Shown here: positions 1 to 9,053 of the stretch, one piece after another
Numbering within the stretch: the first letter of the stretch is position 1
Layout: each line of letters begins with the position of its first letter
NCBI RefSeq assembly: GCF_006539825.1
Contig: NZ_BJNT01000008.1
Span: 62,001 to 126,000 of the forward strand
Origin: Corynebacterium variabile
GTDB lineage: Bacteria > Actinomycetota > Actinomycetes > Mycobacteriales > Mycobacteriaceae
Direction: 5' to 3'
DNA: 64,000 nucleotides
Translations under genes and position numbers: made by a program
Notes under the pieces: generated by a model
Told to the model about the DNA's origin: nothing
What the model saw: the letters and a program-made list of their open reading frames with translations, nothing else
The model's database searches: none

Positions 1-1077
1 ATCACCGTCGAGTCCGGGCCAGCCGAAGCTGAGGTCAGTGTCCGCCAGGAAGTCCTTCAGCGGAGTCCACAGCTTCGCGAAACTGAAGACCGCGACGACC
101 AGCAGGTAAGGGAACAGAGCCATGGCGATACGACCGCCGGTGAGCTCGCGGTCAGTGTCCCGCTCCCCCATGGCGTCCTTCGCGATCTGCGCGTTCTCGC
201 CGGTAGCCTCGGCGTCCTCCTTCTCCCGCTCCATGCCGAGACGCTCCGTGGCTTCCGCGGTGCCCTGCGGGGACCAGAAGCGCAGCACGATCACGGCGGT
301 CGCCAGACCCGCCAGCGACGAGATGATGTCGGTGAGCTCGACCGAGATGTGGTTGGACGCCAGGAACTGGGCGGCGGCGAAAACGGCACCGACGGCCAGG
401 GCGACGGGCCAGCAGTTCTTGAGGCCGCGACGTCCGTCCACGATGATCAGGAGGAACAGCGGGACGACGAGAGCGAGGAGCGGCGTCTGCCGACCGATGA
501 TCGCACCGATGTGCTCGTAGTCGATGCCGGTGAGGTTGCCGGCGGTGATCACGGGGGTGGCGATGGCGCCGAAGGCCACCGGGGCGGTGTTCGCGACGAG
601 GACGGCGACGGCTGCACGCATGCGCGGGAAGCCGACGGCCAGGAGCATCACACCGGTGATCGCCAGCGGCGCGCCGAAACCGGCGAGCGCCTCGAGCATG
701 CCGCCGAAGCAGAAGGCGATGAGGATGGCCTGGATGCGGGGATCGTCCGAGATACTGTCGATGACCGCGCGGAGATCCTGGAACCTCCCCGCCTTGACGG
801 TGATCTCGTAGAACCAGATCGCGGCGATGACGATCCACAGGATCGGGAACAGTCCGAAGACCGCACCCTGGGTGGCGGACAGTCCCGCCAGGTCAGCGGG
901 CATGCCGTAGGCGGCGACCGCGATGACGAGCGCGACGGCGAGTGCCGCCAGGCCAGCCCAGTGGGCACGCCATTTCAGGACGCCGAGGGTGAGGAACACC
1001 GTGAGAAGGGGCAGGAGAGCGACGAGCGCGGACAGGAAGGTGTTGTCCGCGACCGGTGCCAGATCAGGTTGGTACAT
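1..1077 (-). CDS. lldP: L-lactate permease family transporter, LctP/LldP (3' end beyond window)
   Basis: This is an inner-membrane permease of the LctP family, which imports lactate or glycolate with protons. The frame is open from the ATG at 1077 to the window edge, giving 359 residues, so the C-terminal part is missing. Visible family features are the N-terminal hydrophobic helices, the segment GLFPILWIVIAAIWFYEITV, the conserved ISDDPRIQAILIAFCFGG, then LAGFGAPLAITG and ANTAPVAFGAIATPVITAGN. A charged cytoplasmic loop rich in Glu and Asp sits around residues 285-325. GGAG lies 6 nt before the ATG. A 24-bp palindrome at 1136-1159 lies in the promoter region. The family call is firm; lactate as substrate comes from the family, not from direct evidence. 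Confidence 0.9.
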   Translation of the reverse strand, partial: MYQPDLAPVADNTFLSALVALLPLLTVFLTLGVLKWRAHWAGLAALAVALVIAVAAYGMPADLAGLSATQGAVFGLFPILWIVIAAIWFYEITVKAGRFQDLRAVIDSISDDPRIQAILIAFCFGGMLEALAGFGAPLAITGVMLLAVGFPRMRAAVAVLVANTAPVAFGAIATPVITAGNLTGIDYEHIGAIIGRQTPLLALVVPLFLLIIVDGRRGLKNCWPVALAVGAVFAAAQFLASNHISVELTDIISSLAGLATAVIVLRFWSPQGTAEATERLGMEREKEDAEATGENAQIAKDAMGERDTDRELTGGRIAMALFPYLLVVAVFSFAKLWTPLKDFLADTDLSFGWPGLDGD

Positions 1078-1135
1078 GAAGGCTCCGTGAGGTCGGGCGG
1101 CGATGGGGTGCGCCACTGGATCGGTCAAGAGTTAA

Positions 1136-1159
1136 CGACACCACACTAATGTGCTGTCG
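1136..1159. promoter_or_regulatory. 24-bp near-perfect palindrome upstream of lldP
   Basis: The half sites are CGACACCACACT and AATGTGCTGTCG, complementary at 10 of 12 positions. The site lies 59 bp upstream of the lactate permease start and ends 27 bp before the end of the neighbouring nei gene. It is a candidate repressor operator. It does not look like the TNGTNNNACNA site of FadR/LldR-type regulators, so the cognate regulator is unknown. Confidence 0.5.
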
Positions 1160-1185
1160 CTCACAAATCTACGACGGGGGTCTGG

Positions 1186-2019
1186 TCAACCCCGCTGGCA
1201 CACCGGACACCAGTAGATCTTCCGCCCTGCCATCTCCCCCGTCTCGACCGGCGTCCCGCACACCAGGCAGGGCAACCCGGCGCGTCGGTACACGTACACC
1301 TCTCCCCCGTGGTCGTCCTTGCGTGGCGGACGCCCCATTGCCTCCGGCGTGTGCTCCGGGCGGACGGTGTCGATCCGTCCTGCCACCTCGCCGTAGGTCA
1401 TGAGGTCGACCATGTCCGACCAGATCTCGTCCAGCTCCGCCGTGGTCAGGGACTTCCCCGGACGCGTCGGATCGATGCCCAGCCGGAAAAGCACCTCGGT
1501 GCGGTAGATACTGCCCACACCGGCGTAGAGCGCCTGGTCCATGAGCAGCGCCCCGACGGGCTTCGACGAGCGTCGGGTCTTCGCCAGTGCCGTCTCCAGC
1601 TTCCGTGCGTTGAGTTCCCCGGCCGGGGTGCCCCCACCGACGACGCGCAACGGGTCGACACCGAGTTTCGCGACCGCGGCGTCCTCCTCGACCGGGGTGA
1701 CCAGGGCACACCGCTGCGGGCCGCGCAGGTCGGCGGCGACCGTGTCATCGGCGATGCGCAGCCGCACCTGCCCGCGCGGGGCGGCGAGGGGCTCGAACTG
1801 CAGCGTGCCGATCAGGCCGAGGTGAATATGGACCGTGCCCGCTGTAAAGTGCACGAAGAGGTGCTTTCCCCAGGCCTCGGCGTCGGTGAGCACCGACCCG
1901 TCGAGCAGGGACGCCTCGGTGGCGAACCGCCCCTGTGGCGACACCACCGACACTTCCTCACCACCGAACCTGGTGGTCAATCCCGTGGCGAGGCGGTGGA
2001 TGACATGCCCCTCAGGCAT
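1186..2019 (-). CDS. nei: Fpg/Nei family DNA glycosylase (endonuclease VIII-like)
   Basis: This is a bifunctional DNA glycosylase/AP lyase of base excision repair that removes oxidised bases. The 277-residue length is normal. The protein begins MPEGH, placing the catalytic Pro2 and Glu3 at the mature N terminus. It ends in a C4 zinc finger (CLVC then CPVC, about residues 250-273), the DNA-binding element of the family. MPEGHVIHRLA is typical of actinobacterial Nei-type enzymes rather than MutM. The start overlaps the end of the upstream YbjN-like gene by 8 bp, so it is probably the last gene of a purD-lipoprotein-YbjN-nei unit. Substrate preference within the Nei group cannot be read from the sequence. 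Confidence 0.9.
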   Translation of the reverse strand: MPEGHVIHRLATGLTTRFGGEEVSVVSPQGRFATEASLLDGSVLTDAEAWGKHLFVHFTAGTVHIHLGLIGTLQFEPLAAPRGQVRLRIADDTVAADLRGPQRCALVTPVEEDAAVAKLGVDPLRVVGGGTPAGELNARKLETALAKTRRSSKPVGALLMDQALYAGVGSIYRTEVLFRLGIDPTRPGKSLTTAELDEIWSDMVDLMTYGEVAGRIDTVRPEHTPEAMGRPPRKDDHGGEVYVYRRAGLPCLVCGTPVETGEMAGRKIYWCPVCQRG

Positions 2020-3037
2020 CGGCGGACCCGTCCTCGACGCCGTCTGTGCCCGCGCTGTCCTCCCGGATCTCGGAGAGCAGCATCAGCACGGTCTCCCGCA
2101 CCGCTACCCGGTCGCGGGTCACCGCATCGGTGAGCTGTGCGTCCGAGAGCCCGGACCCGACCGGACGGTGGACTGCACAGGTGAGGTTCGCCCCGTCGAA
2201 CACCGCAACGACGCTCCCGGACAGCGCGTTGACCCGGCCGCACAATGCATGCAGCCAGTCCACCGTGTCCGGGTCGAGGCTGCCCGGGGTACCGAGAGCG
2301 ATGCCGGAGGAGACACTGAGGGTGCCGTCGTGCAGCGCGACGTCAGGACCGTCGGCGAAACGCAGATAGCCGTTGCCGCGCCGACCGGACACACCCGACT
2401 CCTTCACCTCGGTCCGGCCCACGACCTCGACCCCGATCCGCGGCAGGAGCACCGCCGGAGTCTTGCCCCCGAGCAGTCCGTAGGGGTTGCCGTCGACGAC
2501 GAGCGCGGTGATGTCGCCGTCGGCGACCTGCCCGACGGGTGCCGCGACTGCGTCGGTCGCCGCGCCCGGCCACCGCTGCCCGAGGTACTCCCGCAGCGCC
2601 GACAGGCCGGCGAGCGCCCGGCGCATCCATTCGTCGAGCTGCTGCACGGTCACCCCGGCACCGCAGGTCATCACACTGTCGGCACAGACCCGGATCTGGT
2701 CGGAGTCGTCCAGTCTGGCGTACGCCCGCGGTACCGTGTGTCCCGCGTTCCAGCTGTTCAGCGCGGTGTCCACACCGGACCCGGCCCCAAGCCCCGCCGT
2801 CGGGGCGACGGTCCCGTGCCACACCGCCTCCAACCGCACGGTGAGCGGACCGGTCGTCGCGGAGACGTCGACATCGAAGTCGTCGACATCCTCACCACCG
2901 ACCTCGACGAACACCCGGCGCACTACCGAGGACGCCGCCTCCGCGTCCGGGTGCCGGGCCGGAGCAATACTCTCCGTCCCCGGGTCAGGGGCGTCCTTCC
3001 ACTGCCGTCGGGTCTTCGACGATTTCCTGCCGAACAT
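2012..3037 (-). CDS. YbjN-like domain protein of unknown function
   Basis: This 341-residue soluble protein has no signal peptide. The middle part (about residues 35-160) resembles the YbjN/type III secretion chaperone-like fold. It carries a tryptophan-containing NSWNAGHTVPRAYARL segment, a hydrophobic beta-hairpin (RVCADSVMTCGAGV) and the helix QQLDEWMRRALAGLSALREY. The C-terminal half (160-341) looks like a second, diverged copy or a partner domain, but I cannot prove this. The gene starts one base after the lipoprotein gene ends and overlaps nei by 8 bp, so translation is probably coupled. Such proteins are common and poorly characterised in corynebacteria. Domain assignment is moderate; function is unknown. 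Confidence 0.65.
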   Translation of the reverse strand: MFGRKSSKTRRQWKDAPDPGTESIAPARHPDAEAASSVVRRVFVEVGGEDVDDFDVDVSATTGPLTVRLEAVWHGTVAPTAGLGAGSGVDTALNSWNAGHTVPRAYARLDDSDQIRVCADSVMTCGAGVTVQQLDEWMRRALAGLSALREYLGQRWPGAATDAVAAPVGQVADGDITALVVDGNPYGLLGGKTPAVLLPRIGVEVVGRTEVKESGVSGRRGNGYLRFADGPDVALHDGTLSVSSGIALGTPGSLDPDTVDWLHALCGRVNALSGSVVAVFDGANLTCAVHRPVGSGLSDAQLTDAVTRDRVAVRETVLMLLSEIREDSAGTDGVEDGSADA

Positions 3038-3742
3038 CTACTCCTGCCCTTCCTGGGTCCCGGTGATCTGCGCGACCTGCTTCTCGGCGAGTTCGGTGAG
3101 CAGCTCGACGTCGGTGACCCCTGCCGCGGTGACGCGGAAGTGCACGTCATCGACTGTGCCGACGACGGTGGTGACCAGTTCCTCACCGGGCGTCGCGGAA
3201 TCACTGAGCACGGTGATGACGGAGGTGTCGTCGGTGTCGGCGACCGAGGCCTTCTGCACGGTGGCGTGGAAGGTCGTCTCCGTGCCGGAGGAGTCCGTGC
3301 GGGTGAAGTCGCCGCAGTCCCCGGCATCGATCTCCCCGGACGCCAGGTCGGCGGTGTCCCCGGCATCGGCGGTGGACACGATCGCGTCGATGACCGCCGG
3401 ATCATTCTCGTCGTCCGGGAGGAACTCGACGGCGTCGACGGCATCCTGATGGTCGTAGAGTTCCGCGATGATCGAGTCGGAGCTCGGCACCAGGGCCGCG
3501 CAGGATTCCGGTTCGGTCGTCACACCCGCCATCGCGGCGTCCAGCTGCTGGCCGAGGTCGTCGCCGGAATCGGTGAGCACCTCGGAGACGCTGTTCCACG
3601 TGTAGCCCGCCGGTGCGTCCTCCTCGGCGAGGAGCATCGGGGCGACCTCGGAGGTGTCGGTCGGCTCATCGTTGCCGCAGGCGGCGAGGGCGAGAACGGC
3701 GGCAGCTGTGGCGGCGAGTGTGGTCAGGGAATGCCGACGCAT
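3038..3742 (-). CDS. secreted lipoprotein of unknown function
   Basis: This 234-residue protein starts with a basic n-region (MRRH), a hydrophobic stretch and the lipobox LAAC at about residues 19-22, so it should be exported and lipid-anchored. The mature part is acidic, starts with a flexible NDEPTDTSE stretch and contains three cysteines (about residues 80, 147 and in the lipobox). Alternating strand-like segments such as FHATVQKASVADTDD suggest a beta-sandwich. I do not recognise a named family. It lies between purD (3 bp gap) and the YbjN-like gene (no gap) in the same direction, so it is co-transcribed with them. Confidence 0.75.
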   Translation of the reverse strand: MRRHSLTTLAATAAAVLALAACGNDEPTDTSEVAPMLLAEEDAPAGYTWNSVSEVLTDSGDDLGQQLDAAMAGVTTEPESCAALVPSSDSIIAELYDHQDAVDAVEFLPDDENDPAVIDAIVSTADAGDTADLASGEIDAGDCGDFTRTDSSGTETTFHATVQKASVADTDDTSVITVLSDSATPGEELVTTVVGTVDDVHFRVTAAGVTDVELLTELAEKQVAQITGTQEGQE

Positions 3743-3745
3743 GCG

Positions 3746-5035
3746 CTACTCCGGGATCGCGATCCGGCCCTCGACGGCGGCGAGGCCGATGTCGGAACGG
3801 TAGTGGCCACCGGGCAGGTCGATGGTCTCCAGCTCGGCGTAGGCCTTCGCGCGGGCCTCCTCCAGGGTCGCCCCGCGACCGATGACATTGAGGACGCGGC
3901 CACCGGCGGACACCAGGCCGCCCTCCCGCGCCGGATCCTCGGCGACGCCGGCGGCGCGGACGCCACGGCCCCCGTCACCGGCTGCGGCACCCTCGATCGG
4001 CACACCGGTCACCGGTGCCTCCGGGTAGCCTCCGGCGGCGAGGACGACAGTCACCGCGTACCCGTCCTCCCACTCCAGCGGGGGCAGGTCAGCCAGGGTA
4101 CCGTTCGCCACGGCGGCCAGCACACCGCCGATCGGGGTCTTCAGCAGGTCGAGGACGGCCTGGGTCTCCGGGTCACCGAAGCGGCAGTTGAACTCGACGA
4201 CTGCGGGACCGTCCGAACCCCAGGCCAGACCGGCGTAGAGCAGACCGGAGAACGGGCAGCCCTCCTTCACCATCTGCTTCGCGACGGGAACGCAGACCTC
4301 GTCGACGATGCGCTGCACACCGTCGGTCGGAAGCCAGGGCAGCGGGGTGTAGGCACCCATGCCGCCGGTGTTCGGGCCCTCGTCGTTGTCGCGGACACGC
4401 TTGTGGTCCTGGGCGGGCAGCAGCGGGACGACGGTCTCGCCGTCGACCAGGCAGAACAGGGAGACCTCAGGGCCGTCGAGGAAGCTCTCGAGCAGGACCG
4501 GGTTACCGGCGGCGTGGACATCGTGGACGTGCTGCACCGCGGCGGTGCGGTCGGGGGTGACCACCACGCCCTTGCCGCCGGCGAGTCCGTCATCCTTGAC
4601 GACCCAGGTCGGTCCGAAGCGGTCGATCGCGGCACCGATCTCCTCGTCGGAGGCACCCGGGCCGACGGCCTCGGCGTGGGCGGTCTTCACACCGGCGGAC
4701 GCCATGATCCCCTTGGCGAAGGCCTTGGAGCCCTCGATGCGGGCGGCGGATCCGGAGGGACCGAAGACGGCGAAGCCCTCGGCACGCAGGGCGTCGGCGA
4801 CACCGGCGACCAGCGGGATCTCCGGGCCGATGACGACGAGGTCCGGGGTCAGCTCCCGGGCGAGTGCGACGACCGCCGCGGCGTCCTCCCCCCTGATACC
4901 GGGGTGCAGGGTTGCCACGCCACCGATGCCCGGGTTACCGGGGGCGACGTGCACCTCCGTCACCGAGGGGTCGAGCGAGAGGGAATAGGCCAGGGCGTGT
5001 TCGCGGGCTCCGTTGCCGATGACGAGTGTGCGCAT
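3746..5035 (-). CDS. purD: phosphoribosylamine-glycine ligase
   Basis: This enzyme (GAR synthetase) joins phosphoribosylamine and glycine with ATP in de novo purine synthesis. The start at 5035 gives the family N terminus [19 protein letters not shown] and 429 residues, the normal length. The frame stays open upstream into the HIT gene, but only this start matches the family. ATP-grasp features are visible: [48 protein letters not shown] and [14 protein letters not shown] with the metal-binding Glu/Asn. It reads away from the HIT gene, whose start lies 43 bp off, so the two share a promoter region. It leads the purD-lipoprotein-YbjN-nei run. Confidence 0.95.
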   Translation of the reverse strand: MRTLVIGNGAREHALAYSLSLDPSVTEVHVAPGNPGIGGVATLHPGIRGEDAAAVVALARELTPDLVVIGPEIPLVAGVADALRAEGFAVFGPSGSAARIEGSKAFAKGIMASAGVKTAHAEAVGPGASDEEIGAAIDRFGPTWVVKDDGLAGGKGVVVTPDRTAAVQHVHDVHAAGNPVLLESFLDGPEVSLFCLVDGETVVPLLPAQDHKRVRDNDEGPNTGGMGAYTPLPWLPTDGVQRIVDEVCVPVAKQMVKEGCPFSGLLYAGLAWGSDGPAVVEFNCRFGDPETQAVLDLLKTPIGGVLAAVANGTLADLPPLEWEDGYAVTVVLAAGGYPEAPVTGVPIEGAAAGDGGRGVRAAGVAEDPAREGGLVSAGGRVLNVIGRGATLEEARAKAYAELETIDLPGGHYRSDIGLAAVEGRIAIPE

Positions 5036-5078
5036 GACTTCCGATCTTAACGGCTCCAGTGTGACTACGATCGGCAGC

Positions 5079-5507
5079 ATGGCATCTGTCTTCAGCAAGA
5101 TCATCGCCGGCGAGATCCCCGGCCGTTTCGTGTACCGCGACGAGACCGTCGTCGCCTTCCTGACCATCGAGCCGGTGGCCTACGGGCACACCCTCGTGGT
5201 GCCGGTCGAGGAGGTCGACCGCTGGACCGACCTGGACCCCGAACTGTGGGCCCATCTCAACGAAGTCGCCCAGGAGGTCGGGGCCACGATCGTAGAACAG
5301 TTCGGGTGCCCGCGCGCCGGTTACCTCATCGCCGGGTTCGAGGTCCCGCACACCCACATCCACGTCTTCCCCGCCGCCGACATGTCCGGCTACAACCTCG
5401 CCAACGCCCTCGGCATGGACGAGACCGATCCGGTGCAGATGGAGGAGGCGGCCGCGAAAATCCGTCTCGGCCTGCAGTCCCGTGGTGTCTCCGGCGTCAG
5501 CGAGTAG
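5079..5507 (+). CDS. HIT family nucleotide-binding protein
   Basis: This 142-residue histidine-triad hydrolase or transferase is expected to act on AMP-conjugates such as adenosine phosphoramidates. The catalytic motif HTHIHVFP sits near residue 92-99 and the N terminus [19 protein letters not shown] is typical of the HinT/HIT branch. The open frame extends upstream, but ATG 5079 gives the family start. It diverges from purD, a neighbour it also has in related corynebacteria as I recall. The next gene, an esterase, follows after 6 bp, so they are probably co-transcribed. The family call is secure; the substrate is not known. Confidence 0.9.
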   Translation: MASVFSKIIAGEIPGRFVYRDETVVAFLTIEPVAYGHTLVVPVEEVDRWTDLDPELWAHLNEVAQEVGATIVEQFGCPRAGYLIAGFEVPHTHIHVFPAADMSGYNLANALGMDETDPVQMEEAAAKIRLGLQSRGVSGVSE

Positions 5508-5513
5508 CAGACC

Positions 5514-6503
5514 GTGAACACCGGCAACTCCGACGACGACCTCGCCCCGTATATCGATGCGCTGACATCTGCGGCGGCCGAGGAGACCGCCGATCCGGAG
5601 CAGCATTCGTGGGCGGAGCAGCTGGCCTCGTTCTCGGCCGGGCTGCGCAACACCTTCGGGTTCACGTCGCGGCTGGTCAAGCTGGCCCCGCAGCCGCCGG
5701 GAGAGGAGCCGGTGCCGATGGGCGCCCGGCAGTGTTTCGCCGGGTACGTCGACGACCTGTGGCATGCGAAGCCGCCGGCGTACCGGCCGTACCCGGTGAT
5801 TCTGGTCCACGGCACGATCTCCTCGAAGTCGGTGTGGCAGAACCTGGTCACCGATCTGCGCGACGACGGGTTCGTGGTCTTCGCCCCCGATTACGGACGC
5901 CACGGCACCGGCGAGATCCGCCAGTCCGCCAAGGACGTGGGCGCGTACATCGACCAGGTGCTCTCGGCGACGGGAGCAGAGAAGGTCGACATCGTCGCCC
6001 ACTCCCAGGGTGGTCTGCTGGCCCGGTACCTCATCAACCAGATGGACTTCGACACGAAGGTCCACCACCTGGTCACGCTGTCCGCGCCGCACCACGGAAC
6101 GACGATGAGTGCACAGCTGACCTCGCTGATCTCCGCGAATGAACTCGCGGCGAAGGTCGCCGAGACGACGGTGACACGGATGATGGGTGTGGCCGGGATG
6201 CAGCAGGTCGTCGGGTCGCCGCTGCTGGGGGACCTGTCCTATTCGCCGGAGACGCGGCCGGGAGTGCGCTACACCTGTTTCGCCACGAAGGTGGACACCA
6301 CGGTCGTGCCGCCGGAGTCCGGCTTCCTGGAGCCGGACGCCACGGATGACACCGGTGACCGGGTCCCCGTCGAGGTCACCAATGAGTTCGTCCAGGATCT
6401 GGGTGCCGGTCGCGTCCTGCACAACGAGATGCCCTCGGACCCGAAAGTGCAGCGCATCGTGCACGGCCGGCTGGTGGAGGCACTGGAGGACACGCTGGAG
6501 TGA
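5514..6503 (+). CDS. alpha/beta-hydrolase, lipase/esterase
   Basis: This 329-residue protein starts with GTG, 6 bp after the HIT gene. It has the lipase class 2/EstA-like core: an oxyanion strand VILVHGTISSKSVW (about residue 92), the nucleophile elbow AHSQGG (about 164-169, Ser as nucleophile) and LSAPHHGTT after it. A DTTVVPPESG segment holds a candidate catalytic Asp, and LHNEMPSDP a candidate His. The first 90 residues are polar with no obvious signal peptide, so the enzyme may be cytoplasmic or leave by a non-classical route. A second, shorter hydrolase of the same fold follows at 6729. Lipase versus general esterase activity cannot be decided here. Confidence 0.85.
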   Translation: MNTGNSDDDLAPYIDALTSAAAEETADPEQHSWAEQLASFSAGLRNTFGFTSRLVKLAPQPPGEEPVPMGARQCFAGYVDDLWHAKPPAYRPYPVILVHGTISSKSVWQNLVTDLRDDGFVVFAPDYGRHGTGEIRQSAKDVGAYIDQVLSATGAEKVDIVAHSQGGLLARYLINQMDFDTKVHHLVTLSAPHHGTTMSAQLTSLISANELAAKVAETTVTRMMGVAGMQQVVGSPLLGDLSYSPETRPGVRYTCFATKVDTTVVPPESGFLEPDATDDTGDRVPVEVTNEFVQDLGAGRVLHNEMPSDPKVQRIVHGRLVEALEDTLE

Positions 6504-6559
6504 CGGGAGGACGCGCGGGGACAGGGCTCTCCGCTTCTCCTCCACCACCATGTGACCCG

Positions 6560-6622
6560 GAGTTTGCGTCACCGATTCAGCAGTTCTCTGCCACGGATCC
6601 GATCAAACGGTGATGCAAACTC
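6560..6622. repeat. imperfect hairpin A in the gap between two esterase genes
   Basis: The arm GAGTTTGCGTCACCG (6560-6574) is complementary to CGGTGATGCAAACTC (6608-6622) at 14 of 15 positions, with one G-T pair and a 33-nt loop. No T-run follows, so it is not a classical Rho-independent terminator. It has the same architecture as the hairpins at 14458, 33562 and 47359. Confidence 0.7.
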
Positions 6623-6728
6623 GTGAGACCGGTGCTGGCCTGGGCCACCGGCGCTGTCATCGGCGCCGTCTCCTCCCACGACCGGGCACCGGTCCGCCGC
6701 CGGGAGTGAGGGTGGCACCATAGTTGGA

Positions 6729-7454
6729 GTGAACATTCCACTTCTGGGCCGACTGCCCGATCTCCTGCCCGATGACGCCTGGGCCGAATCCCGCCACCGG
6801 CGTCCTTATCCCCGCACCGACGACCCGGCGACCCGGCCGGTCGTCCTGGTCCACGGTGCGGTCGGCTCCCGCAGCAACTTCACCGGTGTCGCCGCCGCAC
6901 TGAAGGACTCCGGCCATCCCGTTCTCTCTGTCTCCTACGGCCATCACGGCACCATGCCGCTGCGCCGTAACTTCACCGAAATCCGCGAGAAGCTCGCGAA
7001 CATCATTGCGGACGCCGGCACCGTCGACCTCGTCGGACACTCCCAGGGTGGTCTGCTGGCCCTCGCCGCGTCCGGCACCCCGGAACTGCAGGGCAGGGTC
7101 GGACGCGTCGTCGGCATCGGCGCGGACTTCCGCGGCATCACCGGGTTCCGGCGCATCATGCCGCTGGCCACCCGCATCGTCCCCGCCTGGCGCGGGCATC
7201 TCGCCGACTCCCCCGAAATGGCGACGCTGATGAACTACGCGACCCGTTCGACGGTCCCGGTCACCCAGATCCTCACACTCCGGGACGCCTACATCCCCGC
7301 CGACCGGGCCCGGGCCTTCACCGACGAGGACGCCGCCTCCGGAACGCCCGCCCACCGTGGCCCCACCGAGGTCATCGAGATCGACGGTATTCCCCACGAG
7401 AAGCTGCCGTACAGCCGATGGGTCGGACGCCTCGTCGCCGAGGCGCTCAGCTAG
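6729..7454 (+). CDS. alpha/beta-hydrolase, putative esterase
   Basis: This 241-residue hydrolase starts with GTG. It shows the oxyanion strand RPVVLVHGAVGSRSNF (about residues 37-52), a YGHHGT segment and the nucleophile elbow GHSQGG (about 104-109). TLRDAYIPADRARA is near the candidate acid, and the C-terminal DGIPHEKL holds the candidate catalytic His. It resembles the upstream esterase in the HGxxxS, YGxHGT and HSQGG blocks but lacks that protein's N-terminal 90 residues, so the two may be an old duplication. Its stop codon overlaps that of phoR on the other strand at a CTAG, a tail-to-tail overlap of 3 bp. Confidence 0.8.
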   Translation: MNIPLLGRLPDLLPDDAWAESRHRRPYPRTDDPATRPVVLVHGAVGSRSNFTGVAAALKDSGHPVLSVSYGHHGTMPLRRNFTEIREKLANIIADAGTVDLVGHSQGGLLALAASGTPELQGRVGRVVGIGADFRGITGFRRIMPLATRIVPAWRGHLADSPEMATLMNYATRSTVPVTQILTLRDAYIPADRARAFTDEDAASGTPAHRGPTEVIEIDGIPHEKLPYSRWVGRLVAEALS

Positions 7455-8986
7455 AGTTCCTCGATCTCACTCTCGTCGAGCATCTCGGCCGCCGCCGGAA
7501 GGCGCACGTGGAATGTCGTGCCCTCCCCGAGCTCGCTCTCCACGGTGATCGTTCCGCCGTGGGCCTCGACCAGACTCTTGACGATCGACAGGCCCAGTCC
7601 CGACCCGCCGGACGCCCGCGAACGGGAGACATCGGCACGGTAGAAGCGCTCGAACAGGTGCGGCACATCCTCGGCCGGGATACCCGCACCGTCGTCGATG
7701 ACATCGACCCCCACCGTCGCCGGCTGGACGCCAGGGTCGGACTGGGTGAGCCTGAGGGTCACCGAGGCGTCCGCCCCACCGTGGCGCAGCGCATTCGTCA
7801 TGAGGTTTCCGATGACCTGGTGCAGCCGGTCGGAATCGCCGATGGTCACCGGGATCGAGCGCGTCTGGTTGGACAGGGACACGGAGCGGCCCGGGAAGCC
7901 GGCCTTGGCGTTCTCCACCGCGGCGATACCGAGGTCCAGCAGATCCACCGGTTCGCGGCGCATCGGGCGTCCCTCATCCATGCGCACCAGGGTCAGCAGG
8001 TCCTCGACCAGCAGACTCATCCGGCCGGCCTCCGAAGAGATGCGGTCGATGACCATGTCGGCGTCCCGGGTGGCGCCGGACTTGTACAGGTCGGCATACC
8101 CGCGGACGCTGGTCAGTGGGGTACGCAGTTCATGGGAGGCGTCCCCGATGAAGCGACGCATCGCCGACTCGGCCTCGCGCGCCTGCCTCTCGGAACGGTT
8201 GGTGGCGATGAACGCGCCCTGGATCTGGGCGAGCATCCGGTTGAGTGCGCCGGACAAGCGACCGACCTCGGTATTCGGTGACCACTCCGGAACACGTTCG
8301 TCGAGCTGCCCCTTGGCGATCCGCCCGGCGGTGCGCTCGACCAGGTACAGCGGTTGCAGGGCACGGCGGACGAGGTAGAGACTTCCCGCCACCAGCAGCA
8401 CCAGGACGATGACGCCGATCGTCACCAGCACCACGAGGAGCTGGCTCATGATGTGGTACTCGCCCGCCATCGGCAATGCGATGACGACGACCTGCCCGTC
8501 GTCGTTGACCACAGAGGCGGCCCGCCACGGCGCGGAGTTCTCCGACCCGTCACTCGCGGGCACTGTCACCGGTGGCGTGGCCTCGGTGATCGTCGAGACA
8601 TCCGGGGAGGATCTTCCCTCCTGAGGATTATTGGAGGGGACCGGTTTCTTGAATGGTCCGACCTCGACGATCGTCGCCACGTAGAACTGGCTCGGCGGAC
8701 TCGACGGCCCCGGCTTACCGGTCGCCTGGGCCTCCAGGTCTTCCACCGGACCGTTCGCCCACTCATGGGTGGCAGTGGTGAGCTGGTCATCCACCCGGTT
8801 GGTGAGGAACTGCTGCATCATCCCGCTGACGACAGCACCGGAGACGGCGAGCCCCAGAGCCGCCATCGTCGTCATGACGAGAACGAGCGACACCCGGAGC
8901 GGAAAGTGGGACAGGAAGACACCCGGATAGCGGCGCGCGCTCCTGTCCTTCGTCCCCGCCCGTCCGCCGGACCGCATGCTCACCAC
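7451..8986 (-). CDS. phoR: sensor histidine kinase, PhoR type (PhoS in corynebacterial naming)
   Basis: This 511-residue membrane kinase has one N-terminal helix (about residues 31-55), an extracytoplasmic sensor region of about 120 residues rich in Pro and Ser, and a second helix near 178-205. A HAMP linker follows, then the HisKA box FIGDASHELRTPLTSVRGYA with the phosphorylated His, and the HATPase lobes (N box GNLMTNALRHG, G1 DDGAGIP, F box LFERFY, G2 SGGSGLGLSI). It lies directly downstream of its response regulator and should signal to it. The PhoPR pair drives the phosphate-starvation response in corynebacteria and virulence lipid genes in mycobacteria. The start may be GTG 8986, GTG 8983 or ATG 8977. 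Confidence 0.87.
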   Translation of the reverse strand: MVSMRSGGRAGTKDRSARRYPGVFLSHFPLRVSLVLVMTTMAALGLAVSGAVVSGMMQQFLTNRVDDQLTTATHEWANGPVEDLEAQATGKPGPSSPPSQFYVATIVEVGPFKKPVPSNNPQEGRSSPDVSTITEATPPVTVPASDGSENSAPWRAASVVNDDGQVVVIALPMAGEYHIMSQLLVVLVTIGVIVLVLLVAGSLYLVRRALQPLYLVERTAGRIAKGQLDERVPEWSPNTEVGRLSGALNRMLAQIQGAFIATNRSERQAREAESAMRRFIGDASHELRTPLTSVRGYADLYKSGATRDADMVIDRISSEAGRMSLLVEDLLTLVRMDEGRPMRREPVDLLDLGIAAVENAKAGFPGRSVSLSNQTRSIPVTIGDSDRLHQVIGNLMTNALRHGGADASVTLRLTQSDPGVQPATVGVDVIDDGAGIPAEDVPHLFERFYRADVSRSRASGGSGLGLSIVKSLVEAHGGTITVESELGEGTTFHVRLPAAAEMLDESEIEEL

Positions 8987-9000
8987 AGGTCGGTACCTCA

Positions 9001-9053
9001 GTTCTGCGTCAGTTGCGTGTTGGTCTGCGTGCTCGTCTGCGTCCTAGTTGCGC
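9001..9053. repeat. degenerate 11-12 bp tandem repeat across the phoP stop codon
   Basis: Successive units read GTTCTGCGTCA, GTTGCGTGTTG, GTCTGCGTGCTC and GTCTGCGTCCTA, then a partial unit. The array fills the short phoP-phoR gap and includes the phoP stop (9044-9046). A coding role is unlikely; it may have grown by slippage. Confidence 0.55.

Noticed and set aside
6560..6622. Hairpin A as a Rho-independent terminator
   Set aside because: The stem is long with a 33-nt loop and no T-run on either strand. True terminators in this window (47078, 38127) look different.
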